Source of the DNA: Pseudarthrobacter raffinosi
GTDB taxonomy: Bacteria; Actinomycetota; Actinomycetes; Actinomycetales; Micrococcaceae
Length of the DNA: 64,000 bases
Direction of reading: 5' to 3'
Assembly: GCF_023913735.1 (NCBI RefSeq)
Contig: NZ_JAMXBH010000001.1
Span: 1 to 64,000, forward strand
The position numbers were made by a program, and so were the translations under genes. This document shows positions 35,020-43,865 of the stretch, in pieces. Every line of letters starts with the position of its first letter. Positions within the stretch are counted from its first letter, which is position 1. The notes beneath the pieces are model-generated. The model made no database searches and was not told the origin of the DNA. It worked only from the letters and a program-made list of their open reading frames with translations.

Positions 35020-36645
35020 ATGACTCGATCCGACAGCGTTGCCGGCGGCAGTGCATTCCTCGGCGAAGTAGCGCAACATTCACTCTCCCGGCGCTCGCTG
35101 CTCCGGTGGGGCGCTCTGGCCGGCGCGGGTGCCGTGCTGGCTCCTGCCGTCACCGCCTGCGTGGGCCCGTCCGCCCCCGGCCCCGGCGTTACCGGCACCA
35201 GCACGCTCACTCTTGGCCTGAACCGCTCACTGGTCAGCCTCGACAACAAACTCAACCAGTTCGACGCCGCCGTGACCGTCCAACGCGCCGTCCGCCAGGC
35301 CCTCACCGAGATCGGCGACGACCTTAAGCCCCGCAACGTCCTGGCCGAAAGCTTCGAACTGACCAGCCCCACCCAGTGGACCGTTAAGCTGCGCAACGAC
35401 ATCAAGTACTCCGATGGCACCAAGGTTGCTGTGGAGGACGTTTCCAAAGCGCTGGAGATGTACAGCCAGGTCAACGGCTCCTTCCTGGCACCCCAGTTCC
35501 CCGAATGGCCCGTTGTGACCAAGAAGGACGAACTGACCTTCACACTGGATACCAAGGCCCCACTGCCCGTGTTGAACACGCTGATGTCCAACATCCTCAT
35601 CACCCCGGCCGCCGCCAACAAGCCGGAGGAGCTCCAGGAGGGCGTAGGCACCGGCCCCTACAAGGTGGCCTCCGCGGACCGCGGAACGGGTACCTACAAA
35701 CTGGTGGTCAACGAGAACTACTGGGGCGAGAAGCCCAACATCTCCGAGGTCAACGTCCGGTTCATGTCCGAGGAATCCAGCCGTGTGGTGGCCCTGCGCT
35801 CCGGCGAGGTGGACGTCATCGACTCCATCACCCCGGATTCGGTAGCCCAGCTGAAGTCCGTTGAAGGCATCAAGATCGAATCGGTCACCGGCACCCGTTA
35901 CAACCAGCTTTTCTACAACTTCCGCAAGCCCGCCAGCAGTCCCATGTCAGATCCCAAGGTCCGTGAGGCGCTCTCCTACGGCTTCGACAGCAAGAGCATC
36001 GTTGACGGCATCCTGGGCGGCACGGTCACTTCCGCCAAGGGCGTGGTCCCGCAGACGTTGGCAGGCGCCGTGGAAACAGGTGAGTACAAGTACGATCCCG
36101 CCAAAGCGAAGTCCATGCTCGCGGACCTGGGCGTGGCCAACCTGGCCGTGAAGGTCATCTGGGAAACCGGGGAGTTCGCCGGAGACGTGTCCATCATGGA
36201 AGCCCTCGTCGAAATGATGAAGGCGATCGGCGTCACCGCCGAGCTGCAGCAGTTCGAACCCGGCGGAGACATCTCCAGCTGGCGCCAGGGTAAAGCCGGC
36301 GACTGGGACATCCTGGGCAACGGCTACGGGAACCAGACAGGCCTTGCGCTGACCAACCTGCAGGGCATGTACGCAGGCACCGCCGCGAAGGAAGCCACCC
36401 GCGACACGTACCACGGCTTCGTTTTCCCGGAGATCAGCAGCAGGATCATCACGGCCACCTCCGAGACGGATACCGCCACGAGCACCAAGCTGCTCACCGA
36501 CGTCCAGAAGGACATCTGGGCCCAGTGGCCCTGCATGTGGGCGTTCATCCCCAACGCGGTGCTGGCCCGCCGCACCCGCGTAGAGGGCCTGAAACTGCGC
36601 CCCATCAACTCCTACCAGCTCTCCACAGTCAAGGTGAACGGCTAG
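35020..36645 (+). CDS. Family-5 ABC transporter substrate-binding lipoprotein
   Basis: This 541-residue receptor is of the oligopeptide/nickel type (SBP_bac_5). It has a twin-arginine signal (SRRSLLRWG) and a lipobox with Cys47 (AVTACVG), so it is a Tat-exported lipoprotein. The solute-binding fold follows: TLTLGLNRSLVSLDN, VKLRNDIKYSDGTKVAVEDV, GTGPYKVASADRG and PKVREALSYGFDS. Members bind peptides, but also sugars and sugar acids. The neighbouring tetronate enzymes suggest a sugar acid or derivative here (inference). GGAGG precedes the start. It is the first gene of a seven-gene operon. Confidence 0.9.
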   Translation: MTRSDSVAGGSAFLGEVAQHSLSRRSLLRWGALAGAGAVLAPAVTACVGPSAPGPGVTGTSTLTLGLNRSLVSLDNKLNQFDAAVTVQRAVRQALTEIGDDLKPRNVLAESFELTSPTQWTVKLRNDIKYSDGTKVAVEDVSKALEMYSQVNGSFLAPQFPEWPVVTKKDELTFTLDTKAPLPVLNTLMSNILITPAAANKPEELQEGVGTGPYKVASADRGTGTYKLVVNENYWGEKPNISEVNVRFMSEESSRVVALRSGEVDVIDSITPDSVAQLKSVEGIKIESVTGTRYNQLFYNFRKPASSPMSDPKVREALSYGFDSKSIVDGILGGTVTSAKGVVPQTLAGAVETGEYKYDPAKAKSMLADLGVANLAVKVIWETGEFAGDVSIMEALVEMMKAIGVTAELQQFEPGGDISSWRQGKAGDWDILGNGYGNQTGLALTNLQGMYAGTAAKEATRDTYHGFVFPEISSRIITATSETDTATSTKLLTDVQKDIWAQWPCMWAFIPNAVLARRTRVEGLKLRPINSYQLSTVKVNG

Positions 36646-36649
36646 CCCC

Positions 36650-37585
36650 ATGCTCACATACGTCTCCAAACGGTTGGGGCAGAGCCTCCTCACGATCTTC
36701 CTGACCGTGTCCACAGTCTTTGTCCTGATCCGGATGGCTCCCGGCGACCCGGCCTACGCCCTGGCCGGGCCGCTGGCCTCCACCGGGGACCTCGAAAAAA
36801 TCCGGATCTCCATGGGGCTCAACGAACCCCTGCTGACCCAGTACGGTATCTTCCTCAAGGACCTTGGCGCCGGGAACATCGGCAAGTCCTACTCGTTCCA
36901 GGCACCCGCCCTGGAAGTGGTGATGTCCCGGCTGCCCAACACCATCTTCCTGGCGGTGCTCGCCATCCTGCTGGCCATCGTGGTGGCCATCCCGCTGGGG
37001 GTCTGGATGGCCAAACGCGCCGACACCAAGCGTGAGCTCGGCGTCAACGTGCTCACCATCGCCGGGCAGTCCATGCCGGACTTCTGGATCGGCATCATGC
37101 TGCTGACCCTGTTCGCCGTGGTGTTCCCCATCTTCCCGTCCTCCGGCTTCACCAGCTGGTCCGGGGTGGTCCTGCCGGTCACCACGGTGGCCATTCTCCA
37201 GATCGCGCTGGTGTCCCGGATGGTCCGCCGCGAGGTGGGCACCAACATGGCCGCCCCGTACCTCACGGTTGCGAGGGCCCGCGGCACGGGCGAGCAGAAG
37301 CTCACCTGGGCCTATGCCATGCGCAACTCCTCCATCCCCATCCTCACCACCCTGGGCACACGGTTCGCCGGCATGCTCAACGGCGTGGTTGTGGTTGAAG
37401 TGGTGTTCAACTGGCCAGGACTGGGTTCCCTGGTGGTCCGGGCCCTCGAAACCCGCGACTACCCGCTGATCCAGGCCACGGTCTTGGTGACGTCCGTGCT
37501 CGCCGTCGGCGTCCAGCTCCTGATCGATCTGTGTTACCCGCTGCTTGACCCCCGGGTCCGGCTCGGAAAGGTGTCCGTCGCATGA
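36650..37585 (+). CDS. ABC transporter permease, DppB type
   Basis: This 311-residue membrane protein has six transmembrane helices and the binding-protein-dependent transport motif YLTVARARGTGEQKL, whose EAA-type loop docks the ATPases. The N-terminal helix plus LIRMAPGDPA is typical of DppB/OppB. It forms half of the channel, with the next gene encoding the other half. It starts five bases after the receptor stop. Confidence 0.92.
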   Translation: MLTYVSKRLGQSLLTIFLTVSTVFVLIRMAPGDPAYALAGPLASTGDLEKIRISMGLNEPLLTQYGIFLKDLGAGNIGKSYSFQAPALEVVMSRLPNTIFLAVLAILLAIVVAIPLGVWMAKRADTKRELGVNVLTIAGQSMPDFWIGIMLLTLFAVVFPIFPSSGFTSWSGVVLPVTTVAILQIALVSRMVRREVGTNMAAPYLTVARARGTGEQKLTWAYAMRNSSIPILTTLGTRFAGMLNGVVVVEVVFNWPGLGSLVVRALETRDYPLIQATVLVTSVLAVGVQLLIDLCYPLLDPRVRLGKVSVA

Positions 37586-38502
37586 GTACCGTCAACGAAA
37601 TCCCGCTGGCCGCCGAGAGCATGAAACGGCCGACGGCGGTCACCAAGCGGCTGCTGCGCCGCTCCTCTGCGGCCCGGCGGGAACGCTCCGCCAAGGTGAA
37701 GATCGTGCTGGGCGCCTTCCTCACGGCCGTGGTGGTCCTGCCGATCATTCTGGCCCAGGTCCTGCCCCTGCCTGACGTGGACGCCCAGGCCATCACCTCA
37801 CGCTTCCTGCCGCCGTTCAGCCCGGGCCACCTGTTCGGCACCGACCAGCTGGGCCGGGACATTCTCTCCCGCGTGCTGCACGGCGGCCAGGTGTCGCTCA
37901 CCATCGGTGTGCTCGCCGTCGTGATTTCCGGCCTCGTGGGTGTGGTCCTCGGCGCGCTCGCGGGGTTCTTTGGCGGCTGGGTGGACGCTGTGGTGTCCCG
38001 TCTGATCGAGGCGCAGCTCTCGCTGCCGCTGCTGATGATGCTCCTGCTGGTGGTGGCCCTGTTCGGGCCCTCCATCCCGGTGATTACCTTCGTGATCGCC
38101 ATCGCCCAATGGCCAGAACCCGCCCGCCTGACCCGCTCGCTGGTGCTCGTGGAACGCGAAAAGCCCTACGTCCAGGCGGCCAAGGTCCTGGGCCTGCCCC
38201 AGATCACCACCCTGGTCAAGCACGTCATCCCCAACGTCATCAACCAGGTGATTGTGGTGGTCCTGCTGCTCCTGGCCACTGCCGTGCTGATGGAAAGCGC
38301 GCTGAGCTTCCTCGGCGCCGGCCCGCAGCGGCCCTTCGCCACCTGGGGCCGGATCATCTCCGACGGCCAGGACTTCATCACCACCTCCTGGTGGATCGTG
38401 ACGCTCCCGGGTGCCGTGATCGCCATCCTGGTGGTGGGTGTGAACCTGCTGGCCGACGGCCTGCGGGACCGTGTACGGCGCCGGAAGGGAGCCGCCTCAT
38501 GA
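37582..38502 (+). CDS. ABC transporter permease, DppC type
   Basis: This 306-residue permease overlaps the previous stop by four bases (ATGA). It has a basic cytoplasmic N terminus, then HLFGTDQLGRDILSRVLHGG, the DppC/OppC hallmark. Five or six helices follow, with the ATPase-contact loop YVQAAKVLGLPQITTLVKHV. It pairs with the DppB-type subunit. Confidence 0.92.
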   Translation: MSTVNEIPLAAESMKRPTAVTKRLLRRSSAARRERSAKVKIVLGAFLTAVVVLPIILAQVLPLPDVDAQAITSRFLPPFSPGHLFGTDQLGRDILSRVLHGGQVSLTIGVLAVVISGLVGVVLGALAGFFGGWVDAVVSRLIEAQLSLPLLMMLLLVVALFGPSIPVITFVIAIAQWPEPARLTRSLVLVEREKPYVQAAKVLGLPQITTLVKHVIPNVINQVIVVVLLLLATAVLMESALSFLGAGPQRPFATWGRIISDGQDFITTSWWIVTLPGAVIAILVVGVNLLADGLRDRVRRRKGAAS

Positions 38503-39422
38503 GCGTGCTGGAGGTCAGGGACCTTGCCGTTGAACTGATGACCACCGCCGGCGTGATCCGCGCCGTGGACGGCATCAGCTTCTCCATCGATGCCGGACAG
38601 ACCGTCACCATCATCGGTGAGTCCGGTTCCGGCAAAAGTACGACGGCGATGGGCCTCCTGAGGCTCCTGCCGGACGACCTCGCCGTTATCTCCGGCCATG
38701 CAGTGCTGGACGGCGTGGATGTGGTGACTGAGCCGAAGAAGTTCGCGAAGCTCCGCGGCCGGTCCGTCGCGCTGATCCCGCAGGACGCCATGACCGCGCT
38801 GTCACCGGTGCACACCATCGGCCGGCAACTGGGCGAGGCGATCCCCCGGAAAGGAGGCGCCTCCACAGCCGACCTGAACAGGCGCTCCGTGGAGCTCCTG
38901 GAGCAGGTCCGCATCCCCGAACCGGCTGTGCAGCTGAAGAAGTACCCGCACCAGCTGTCCGGCGGCATGCTGCAGCGTGTCCTGATCGCCATGGCGCTCG
39001 CCGTTGACCCGGTTCTGCTGGTGGCCGACGAGCCCACCAGTGCACTGGATGTCACCGTGCAGGCCGGCATCCTGGACCTGCTCATGGAGCTGCAGGAACG
39101 GACCCACGTGGCCATCCTCATGATCACGCACGATCTGGGCGTGGCGCGGCTGGTCTCGGACCGGATCCACGTGATGAAGGACGGAAAGTTCGTGGAAAGC
39201 GGCGAAGTGGAACAGATCGTTGAGCACCCGCAGACGGAGTACACCAAGAAACTCCTCGCCGCGGTGCCTAAGCTGGGGCACTGGGACGGGGAACCGCACC
39301 ATGACGCGCTCGAAGCAGGCCCACCGTCGCCGTACGCAACCGACCAGCAGGCAACCGTCCGCCAGGCAACGTCCAGCCAGGCAACCACCAGCCCGGTAAC
39401 ACTGAACGGAGCACACCCGTGA
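38499..39422 (+). CDS. ABC transporter ATPase, DppD type
   Basis: This 307-residue ATPase starts at the ATG overlapping the permease stop. Walker A is GESGSGKSTT (about residue 40), the signature is LSGGMLQRVLIAMAL, Walker B is LLVADEPTSALD, and the switch His is in ITHDLG. A Gln/Ala/Thr-rich low-complexity end (ATVRQATSSQATTSP) replaces the usual C-terminal iron-sulfur-like extension. It supplies energy for import with the DppF-type partner. Confidence 0.92.
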   Translation: MSVLEVRDLAVELMTTAGVIRAVDGISFSIDAGQTVTIIGESGSGKSTTAMGLLRLLPDDLAVISGHAVLDGVDVVTEPKKFAKLRGRSVALIPQDAMTALSPVHTIGRQLGEAIPRKGGASTADLNRRSVELLEQVRIPEPAVQLKKYPHQLSGGMLQRVLIAMALAVDPVLLVADEPTSALDVTVQAGILDLLMELQERTHVAILMITHDLGVARLVSDRIHVMKDGKFVESGEVEQIVEHPQTEYTKKLLAAVPKLGHWDGEPHHDALEAGPPSPYATDQQATVRQATSSQATTSPVTLNGAHP

Positions 39423-40318
39423 GTTCATCCTTGAGCACCCCGCCGGAGAAATCAGCCGGGCAGGACCTGGTGCTGTCCGTCAAGAACCTCACCGTGGACT
39501 ACGCCGTGCACCGCACCAGCTTCCGCGCGGTGGACGACGTCAGTTTCGACGTCCCGCGCGGTAGTACCGTGGCCATCGTGGGGGAGTCGGGCTGCGGCAA
39601 GTCCACCATCGCGAAGGCGATTGTGCGGCTGCTGACGCCGACCTCCGGGGAGATCCTGCTCAACGGCCAGGACATCGCCAGGATGCCTGCCCGGCAGCTG
39701 CGGCCTCTCCGGTCCAAGGTGCAGATGGTGTTCCAGGATCCCTACGGTTCGCTGGATCCGCACCTGACCGCCGAGGACATCGTGGCCGAACCCCTGATCC
39801 TGCGCGGCGTCCGGTCCGGCAAGGAACGCCGGGCGGAAGCGGCCAAACTGATTGACCAGGTGGGTCTGCCGGCCTCTGCCCTGGGGCGCCGTCCGGCTGA
39901 GTTCTCCGGCGGGCAGCGCCAGCGCATTGGGATCGCCCGGGCGCTGGCCTCCAAGCCGGAACTGCTGGTCTGTGATGAAGCCACCAGCGCGCTGGACGTC
40001 TCGGTGCAGGCGCAGGTGCTGGAGCTCCTTGCGGACATCCAGCGGGACCGCGGGCTCACGTACCTGATGATCAGCCACAACCTCGGCGTGGTGCGGGAAA
40101 GCAGCAGCCACGTGGTGGTCATGTCCAAGGGCAAAATCGTGGAACAAGGCCCCACCGAACAGGTCCTCACCAGACCCCGGGACCCCTACACCCGCGCGCT
40201 GCGGGCTGCGGCGCTGGATCCGCTGACCATGACCGGCCGCAAACCACGCGAGCTGGTCTCAAGACTGAACAAGGTGGCGCCGCACGGTGAGCCGGTACTG
40301 ATGGAGGAAGCAAGCTGA
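39419..40318 (+). CDS. ABC transporter ATPase, DppF type
   Basis: This 299-residue ATPase starts at a GTG overlapping the previous stop. Walker A is GESGCGKSTI, the signature is FSGGQRQRIGIARAL, Walker B is LLVCDEATSALD, followed by ISHNLGVV. It is the second nucleotide-binding subunit of the importer. The stop overlaps the aldo/keto reductase start (TGATG), so the enzyme is cotranslated with the transporter. Confidence 0.92.
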   Translation: MSSSLSTPPEKSAGQDLVLSVKNLTVDYAVHRTSFRAVDDVSFDVPRGSTVAIVGESGCGKSTIAKAIVRLLTPTSGEILLNGQDIARMPARQLRPLRSKVQMVFQDPYGSLDPHLTAEDIVAEPLILRGVRSGKERRAEAAKLIDQVGLPASALGRRPAEFSGGQRQRIGIARALASKPELLVCDEATSALDVSVQAQVLELLADIQRDRGLTYLMISHNLGVVRESSSHVVVMSKGKIVEQGPTEQVLTRPRDPYTRALRAAALDPLTMTGRKPRELVSRLNKVAPHGEPVLMEEAS

Positions 40319-41295
40319 TGCAGGGAACCAACGTGGCAGGCCTGGAGCTTGCCATTTCGCAGCTGGCGCTGGGCACCATGACCTTCGGGGACACCGCATC
40401 GGAAGAGGTGGCTGCCGGCATGCTGGCGGCCGCGCTCGAGGCGGGCATCACCGTGGTGGATACCGCCAACGGGTACGCGGGCGGCGCCAGCGAGGAAATT
40501 CTGGCGAAGCTCCTGCCCGCGCACCGCGACGCCGTCGTCCTCGCCTCCAAAGCAGGGATGCCGCACCCGGACGCCGGCGACAACTCGCCCCTCTCGGCGG
40601 AGGGCCTCACGCGCTCCGTGGAGGGCAGCCTCCGGAGGCTGGCCACGGACCGGCTGGATCTTTTCTACCTCCACCAGCCGGACCGGAAGGCGCCGCTGGA
40701 AGAGACGCTCGCCGTCGTCGGCCAACTGATCCGCGACGGCAAGATCCGCGCCTGGGGCGTGTCTAACTTCGCCGCTTGGCAAGTCAGCGAGCTGAACGCG
40801 GCAGCCGACAGCTCCGGGGTGCCGCGGCCGGTGGTGGCGCAGCAGCTGTACAACCTGCTGGCCACGCGGATCGAGGACGAATACCTGGAATTCGCCCAGC
40901 ACACCGGGCTGCTGACCATGGTCTACAACCCGCTCGGCGGCGGGCTCCTCACCGGCAAACACACCTTTGCGCAATCATCCACCGAAGGCCGGTTCGGCAG
41001 CTCCCGGCTGGCCGAGATGTACAAGCAGCGATACTGGGACCCCCGGCTCTTCGAGGCGGTCCGCCAGCTCGGTGTCATTGCCGACGGCACGGGCCTGCCG
41101 TTGCCGGAGCTGTCCTTCCGCTGGCTGCTCAGCAAGCCCGGCGTGGGCTCCATCCTGCTGGGCGGCTCCAAGCTGGAGCAGCTGCAGACCAACATCGCCG
41201 CGGCCGCGAAGGGCCCGCTGCCGGAAGATGTGGTGGCCACCTGTGATGCCGTGGCCGCGGAAATCCGCGGGCCCATGCCCAACTACAACCGCTAG
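40318..41295 (+). CDS. Aldo/keto reductase
   Basis: This 325-residue NADPH-dependent oxidoreductase has the (beta/alpha)8 fold. The catalytic residues are visible: Asp and Tyr in VDTANGYAGGASEE, Lys in VLASKAGMP, and His in FYLHQPD. WGVSNFAAWQ and SILLGGSKLEQLQ bind the cofactor. In this operon it may oxidise an aldose or reduce a keto-acid intermediate of the imported compound. The start overlaps the ATPase stop. Confidence 0.9.
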   Translation: MQGTNVAGLELAISQLALGTMTFGDTASEEVAAGMLAAALEAGITVVDTANGYAGGASEEILAKLLPAHRDAVVLASKAGMPHPDAGDNSPLSAEGLTRSVEGSLRRLATDRLDLFYLHQPDRKAPLEETLAVVGQLIRDGKIRAWGVSNFAAWQVSELNAAADSSGVPRPVVAQQLYNLLATRIEDEYLEFAQHTGLLTMVYNPLGGGLLTGKHTFAQSSTEGRFGSSRLAEMYKQRYWDPRLFEAVRQLGVIADGTGLPLPELSFRWLLSKPGVGSILLGGSKLEQLQTNIAAAAKGPLPEDVVATCDAVAAEIRGPMPNYNR

Positions 41296-41334
41296 CCCAC
41301 TTGCACGCCTTTACTAACTGAAGAGGAATCTGCC

Positions 41335-42096
41335 ATGACTGCCGCATCGTTTGCCGCAAAAGCCCGAGCCAATGAGCCCGTCGTCGGATACTGGGTGGTC
41401 CTGGACTCACCGGTCTCCACCGAGCGCGTGGCACGGCTGGGCTATGACTACGTGGCCCTCGACGCCCAGCACGGGCTGATGGGTTATTCCGGCTGGCTGC
41501 ACGGCCTGATGGCGATTGATGCCGCCGGGGCTGCCGGAATCGTCCGGGTCCCGTCCAACAACGCGGCCTTCATCGGGCAGGCGCTGGACGCCGGAGCTGC
41601 CGGAGTGATCGTGCCGCTGGTCAACAACGCCGAGGAAGCCGCCGCCGCAGTCCGGGCCGTACGCTACCCGCCCCACGGCATGCGCTCCTATGGGCCCATG
41701 CGGTCCGCGCTCCGGATCGGGCCGGTGCCCGCCGAGGCCGACGCCACCGTGCTGTGCCTTGCCATGATCGAGACGCCTGAGGGCCTGGAGAACGTGAAGG
41801 AAATCTGCGCCGTGCCCGGAATCGACGGCGTCTACATCGGCCCGTCCGATCTCTGCCTGGCCGTGGGCGGCAAGTTCCCCAACGATCCCGACGTGGCCGA
41901 GGAGTTCAACGCCGCGCTGGTGACCATCCGCGAGGCAGCACAGGCCGCCGACGTAATCGCAGCCATTCACACAGCGAGCGGTGAGATCGCGCGCCAGCGG
42001 ATCGCGGAGGGCTTCACATTCGTCACCGTGGCGTCCGACCTGACACACCTGGAAATCGCGGCCGCGAACCACCTTTCCAGGGCCCGCGGGGAGTAG
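41335..42096 (+). CDS. HpcH/HpaI-family aldolase
   Basis: This 253-residue metal-dependent class II aldolase probably cleaves a 2-keto-3-deoxy sugar acid to pyruvate plus an aldehyde. Motifs are VALDAQHGLM (the catalytic His), GAAGVIVPLVNNAEEA, MIETPEGLENV (Glu metal ligand) and VYIGPSDLCLAVG (Asp ligand). It is typical of GarL/RhmA-type enzymes. GAGGA precedes the ATG. As the last gene of the importer operon, it links the transport system to central metabolism beside the tetronate enzymes. Confidence 0.9.
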   Translation: MTAASFAAKARANEPVVGYWVVLDSPVSTERVARLGYDYVALDAQHGLMGYSGWLHGLMAIDAAGAAGIVRVPSNNAAFIGQALDAGAAGVIVPLVNNAEEAAAAVRAVRYPPHGMRSYGPMRSALRIGPVPAEADATVLCLAMIETPEGLENVKEICAVPGIDGVYIGPSDLCLAVGGKFPNDPDVAEEFNAALVTIREAAQAADVIAAIHTASGEIARQRIAEGFTFVTVASDLTHLEIAAANHLSRARGE

Positions 42097-42115
42097 CCGG
42101 GGTGATGGAGACTGC

Positions 42116-42156
42116 GGCGATCGGGCCTGTCCGGTGATCGAGCCTGTCCGGATCCC
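42116..42156. repeat. REP-like repeat, degenerate pair
   Basis: The string GATCGGGCCTGTCC followed by GGTGATCGAGCCTGTCCGGATCC is a worn double copy of the dispersed GGTGATCGAGCCTGTCGAGATC form, just after the aldolase stop. Confidence 0.65.
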
Positions 42157-42170
42157 AGTTGCCCCTTCCA

Positions 42171-42286
42171 ACGCTCTCTCACTTCCTGCGCGTTTTCCCC
42201 AAACCCTCTCTCAGTTTGCGCACGCAAGCTCCTCCCAGAACGTGAGAGAGGGTTGCCCAAAAACGTGCGGGAAGTGAGAGAGGGTC
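42171..42286. repeat. Long imperfect hairpin repeat
   Basis: The left arm 42171-42218 and right arm 42238-42285 are imperfect inverted copies, about 48 bases each, with a 19-base loop. Each arm carries two CTCTCTCA-type cores (CTCTCTCACTTCC and CCCTCTCTCA, mirrored as GTGAGAGAGGGTT and GGAAGTGAGAGAGGG). This could act as a terminator for the aldolase operon, or be a non-autonomous mobile repeat. Confidence 0.65.
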
Positions 42287-42333
42287 CTGGGGTTCCTGAC
42301 CGGTCGGACGGCGGGGCCGGGGGGAATTGCCCT

Positions 42334-42357
42334 GATCGGCAGGCTCAAGCGGCGGGC
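42334..42357. repeat. REP-like repeat after the GNAT gene
   Basis: GATCGGCAGGCTCAAGCGGC is a degenerate copy of the dispersed element, lying directly after the acetyltransferase stop. Confidence 0.6.
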
Positions 42358-42359
42358 AA

Positions 42360-42860
42360 CTATCGTTGCAGCTCCAGGCGGAATACCCAGAGAAGGACGT
42401 CCTCGCCGGGCACGTACCAGTCGCGCTTCGGAACCCTCTGGAAACCCAGGGATTCGTAAAGAGCATGTGCCCGTCCCATAAACGTCGCGCTCGTAATGCT
42501 GATCGCCCTGATTGCGGGCAGCGACTGCGCGTGTTCAATGACCCTTCGGACTACAACGCGACCAATCCCGCCGCCCTGAACCGCAGGATCAACGGCCAGC
42601 ATCCGGAACTCCAGCTCCCCGTCGGCGGCGATCTCGCTGTACGGCTGGCCGGCAAACGTCAGCGTCACCGCCGCCACCACCCGACCGGCCGCCTCCGCCA
42701 CCCACACCTGCGCATGCTCGGCGCGGTGCTCCACATCCTCCAGCACGCTCATGTACGGATGGTCCGCGGAGAAGTGCCCTGCCCGCAGGTAGGCATCGCG
42801 CGTGATGCGCCGGACCTCCGGAAAGTCCGACGGCGCCGCCCGCCTGAAAGCGACGCTCAC
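42360..42860 (-). CDS. GNAT-family N-acetyltransferase
   Basis: This 166-residue acetyltransferase carries the acetyl-CoA motif A (FRMLAVDPAVQGGGIGRVVV, around residues 87-106) and a C-terminal FMGRAHALYESLGF motif B. The substrate is unknown. The GTG start overlaps the stop of the PfkB kinase (GTGA), so translation is coupled. This suggests a role in the same pathway, or simple hitch-hiking. Confidence 0.88.
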   Translation of the reverse strand: MSVAFRRAAPSDFPEVRRITRDAYLRAGHFSADHPYMSVLEDVEHRAEHAQVWVAEAAGRVVAAVTLTFAGQPYSEIAADGELEFRMLAVDPAVQGGGIGRVVVRRVIEHAQSLPAIRAISITSATFMGRAHALYESLGFQRVPKRDWYVPGEDVLLWVFRLELQR

Positions 42861-43723
42861 CGCGCGCCGTCGGTTACTGCGGTCCGCTCAACATAGTGGC
42901 CCAGCTGTGCCAAATCCGGCTGGGAGGAGGGATGGCCCACGGCGTCCGCTCCCACAGCGTTGGCCACGGCCAAGGCATGGGTGTAATCCAGCCCCTGTCG
43001 CAGGGACAAGACCAGGGCAGCACAGAACGCGTCGCCGGCGCCCACCGTGTTCGCCACCGTCACTGAAGCTGAAGGCGCTTCGGCCACCTTCCGCCCGTGT
43101 TCGAACATCGCGGAGCCGTCCTTGCCGTACGTCACGGCCACCAGCTTCGCCTGGGCGAGGGCGGGGATCAGGGCGTACTCGCTCTCGTTGACGATGACCA
43201 GGTCGCAGCGTTCCAGCAGCTCGGCCGGCAAGTCCATCGCTGGTGCGGCGTTCAGCACAAAGTACCCGGCGGACCGCCTGGCGGCCTCCAGTACCACGGG
43301 CAGGCCCACCTCCAGCTGGCACAACACCGTCTCATCGGGGCCGAACTCCACACCCTCCAGGGAGAGGCTGGAGTTGGCGCCCGGGCAGACGACAATCTGG
43401 TTCTCGCCGTCGCGGTCCACCACAATCAGTGCCGTCCCGGTCGTGTCCGGCAGGACGGCCACGTCAGAGGTGTCGACGCCGGCGCTCGCCAGCGCGTCCA
43501 GCATCCGCTGCCCCTGGGCGTCGCTGCCCACGGCGCCGACCATGCGGGCGCTCCCGCCCAAGCGGGCTGCTGCTGCGGCCTGGTTGGCGCCCTTGCCGCC
43601 CGGCTGTTCGGAGAGCACCGCCCCGCCGATGGTTTCGCCGGCGGTGGGAAGTCTCTCGGCGGTGGCGATCAGGTCCAGGTTGATGCTGCCGACGACGGTG
43701 ACGGCAGGAAGTCGATTGCTCAT
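42857..43723 (-). CDS. Ribokinase-like PfkB-family kinase
   Basis: This 288-residue kinase has EQPGGKGANQAAAAARLGG near residue 40 and NTVGAGDAFCAALVLSL near residue 240 with the catalytic Asp. ENQIVVCPGANSSL is a ribokinase-type strand. It probably phosphorylates ribose or a deoxy-sugar set free by the nucleoside hydrolase encoded divergently. The ATG at 43723 follows GAGAGA. It is the first gene of a two-gene leftward unit with the acetyltransferase. Confidence 0.88.
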   Translation of the reverse strand: MSNRLPAVTVVGSINLDLIATAERLPTAGETIGGAVLSEQPGGKGANQAAAAARLGGSARMVGAVGSDAQGQRMLDALASAGVDTSDVAVLPDTTGTALIVVDRDGENQIVVCPGANSSLSLEGVEFGPDETVLCQLEVGLPVVLEAARRSAGYFVLNAAPAMDLPAELLERCDLVIVNESEYALIPALAQAKLVAVTYGKDGSAMFEHGRKVAEAPSASVTVANTVGAGDAFCAALVLSLRQGLDYTHALAVANAVGADAVGHPSSQPDLAQLGHYVERTAVTDGAR

Positions 43724-43779
43724 GGGAAGTCTCTCTCGAGGGGAAGCCGGAAGCGGCCGGTTTAGGAAATAGTGTACGG

Positions 43780-43819
43780 CATGGTTGTACTTGTGGGTCA
43801 TACATGGTTGTATAACAAC
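43780..43819. promoter_or_regulatory. Divergent promoter with repeated CATGGTTGTA and a palindrome
   Basis: CATGGTTGTA occurs at 43780-43789 and again at 43803-43812, 23 bases apart. The second copy runs into GTTGT-ATA-ACAAC (43807-43819), a perfect 5-bp inverted repeat. This lies between the kinase and carrier genes and is a likely operator for both. Confidence 0.5.
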
Positions 43820-43865
43820 TCGAATCGCCATTCCGGACGATCCAGCTCCAACAAAGGAGTTTGAT

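Noticed and set aside
42097..42359. Small genes in the gap after the aldolase
   Set aside because: Candidate frames are made of inverted-repeat DNA and show no ribosome sites.
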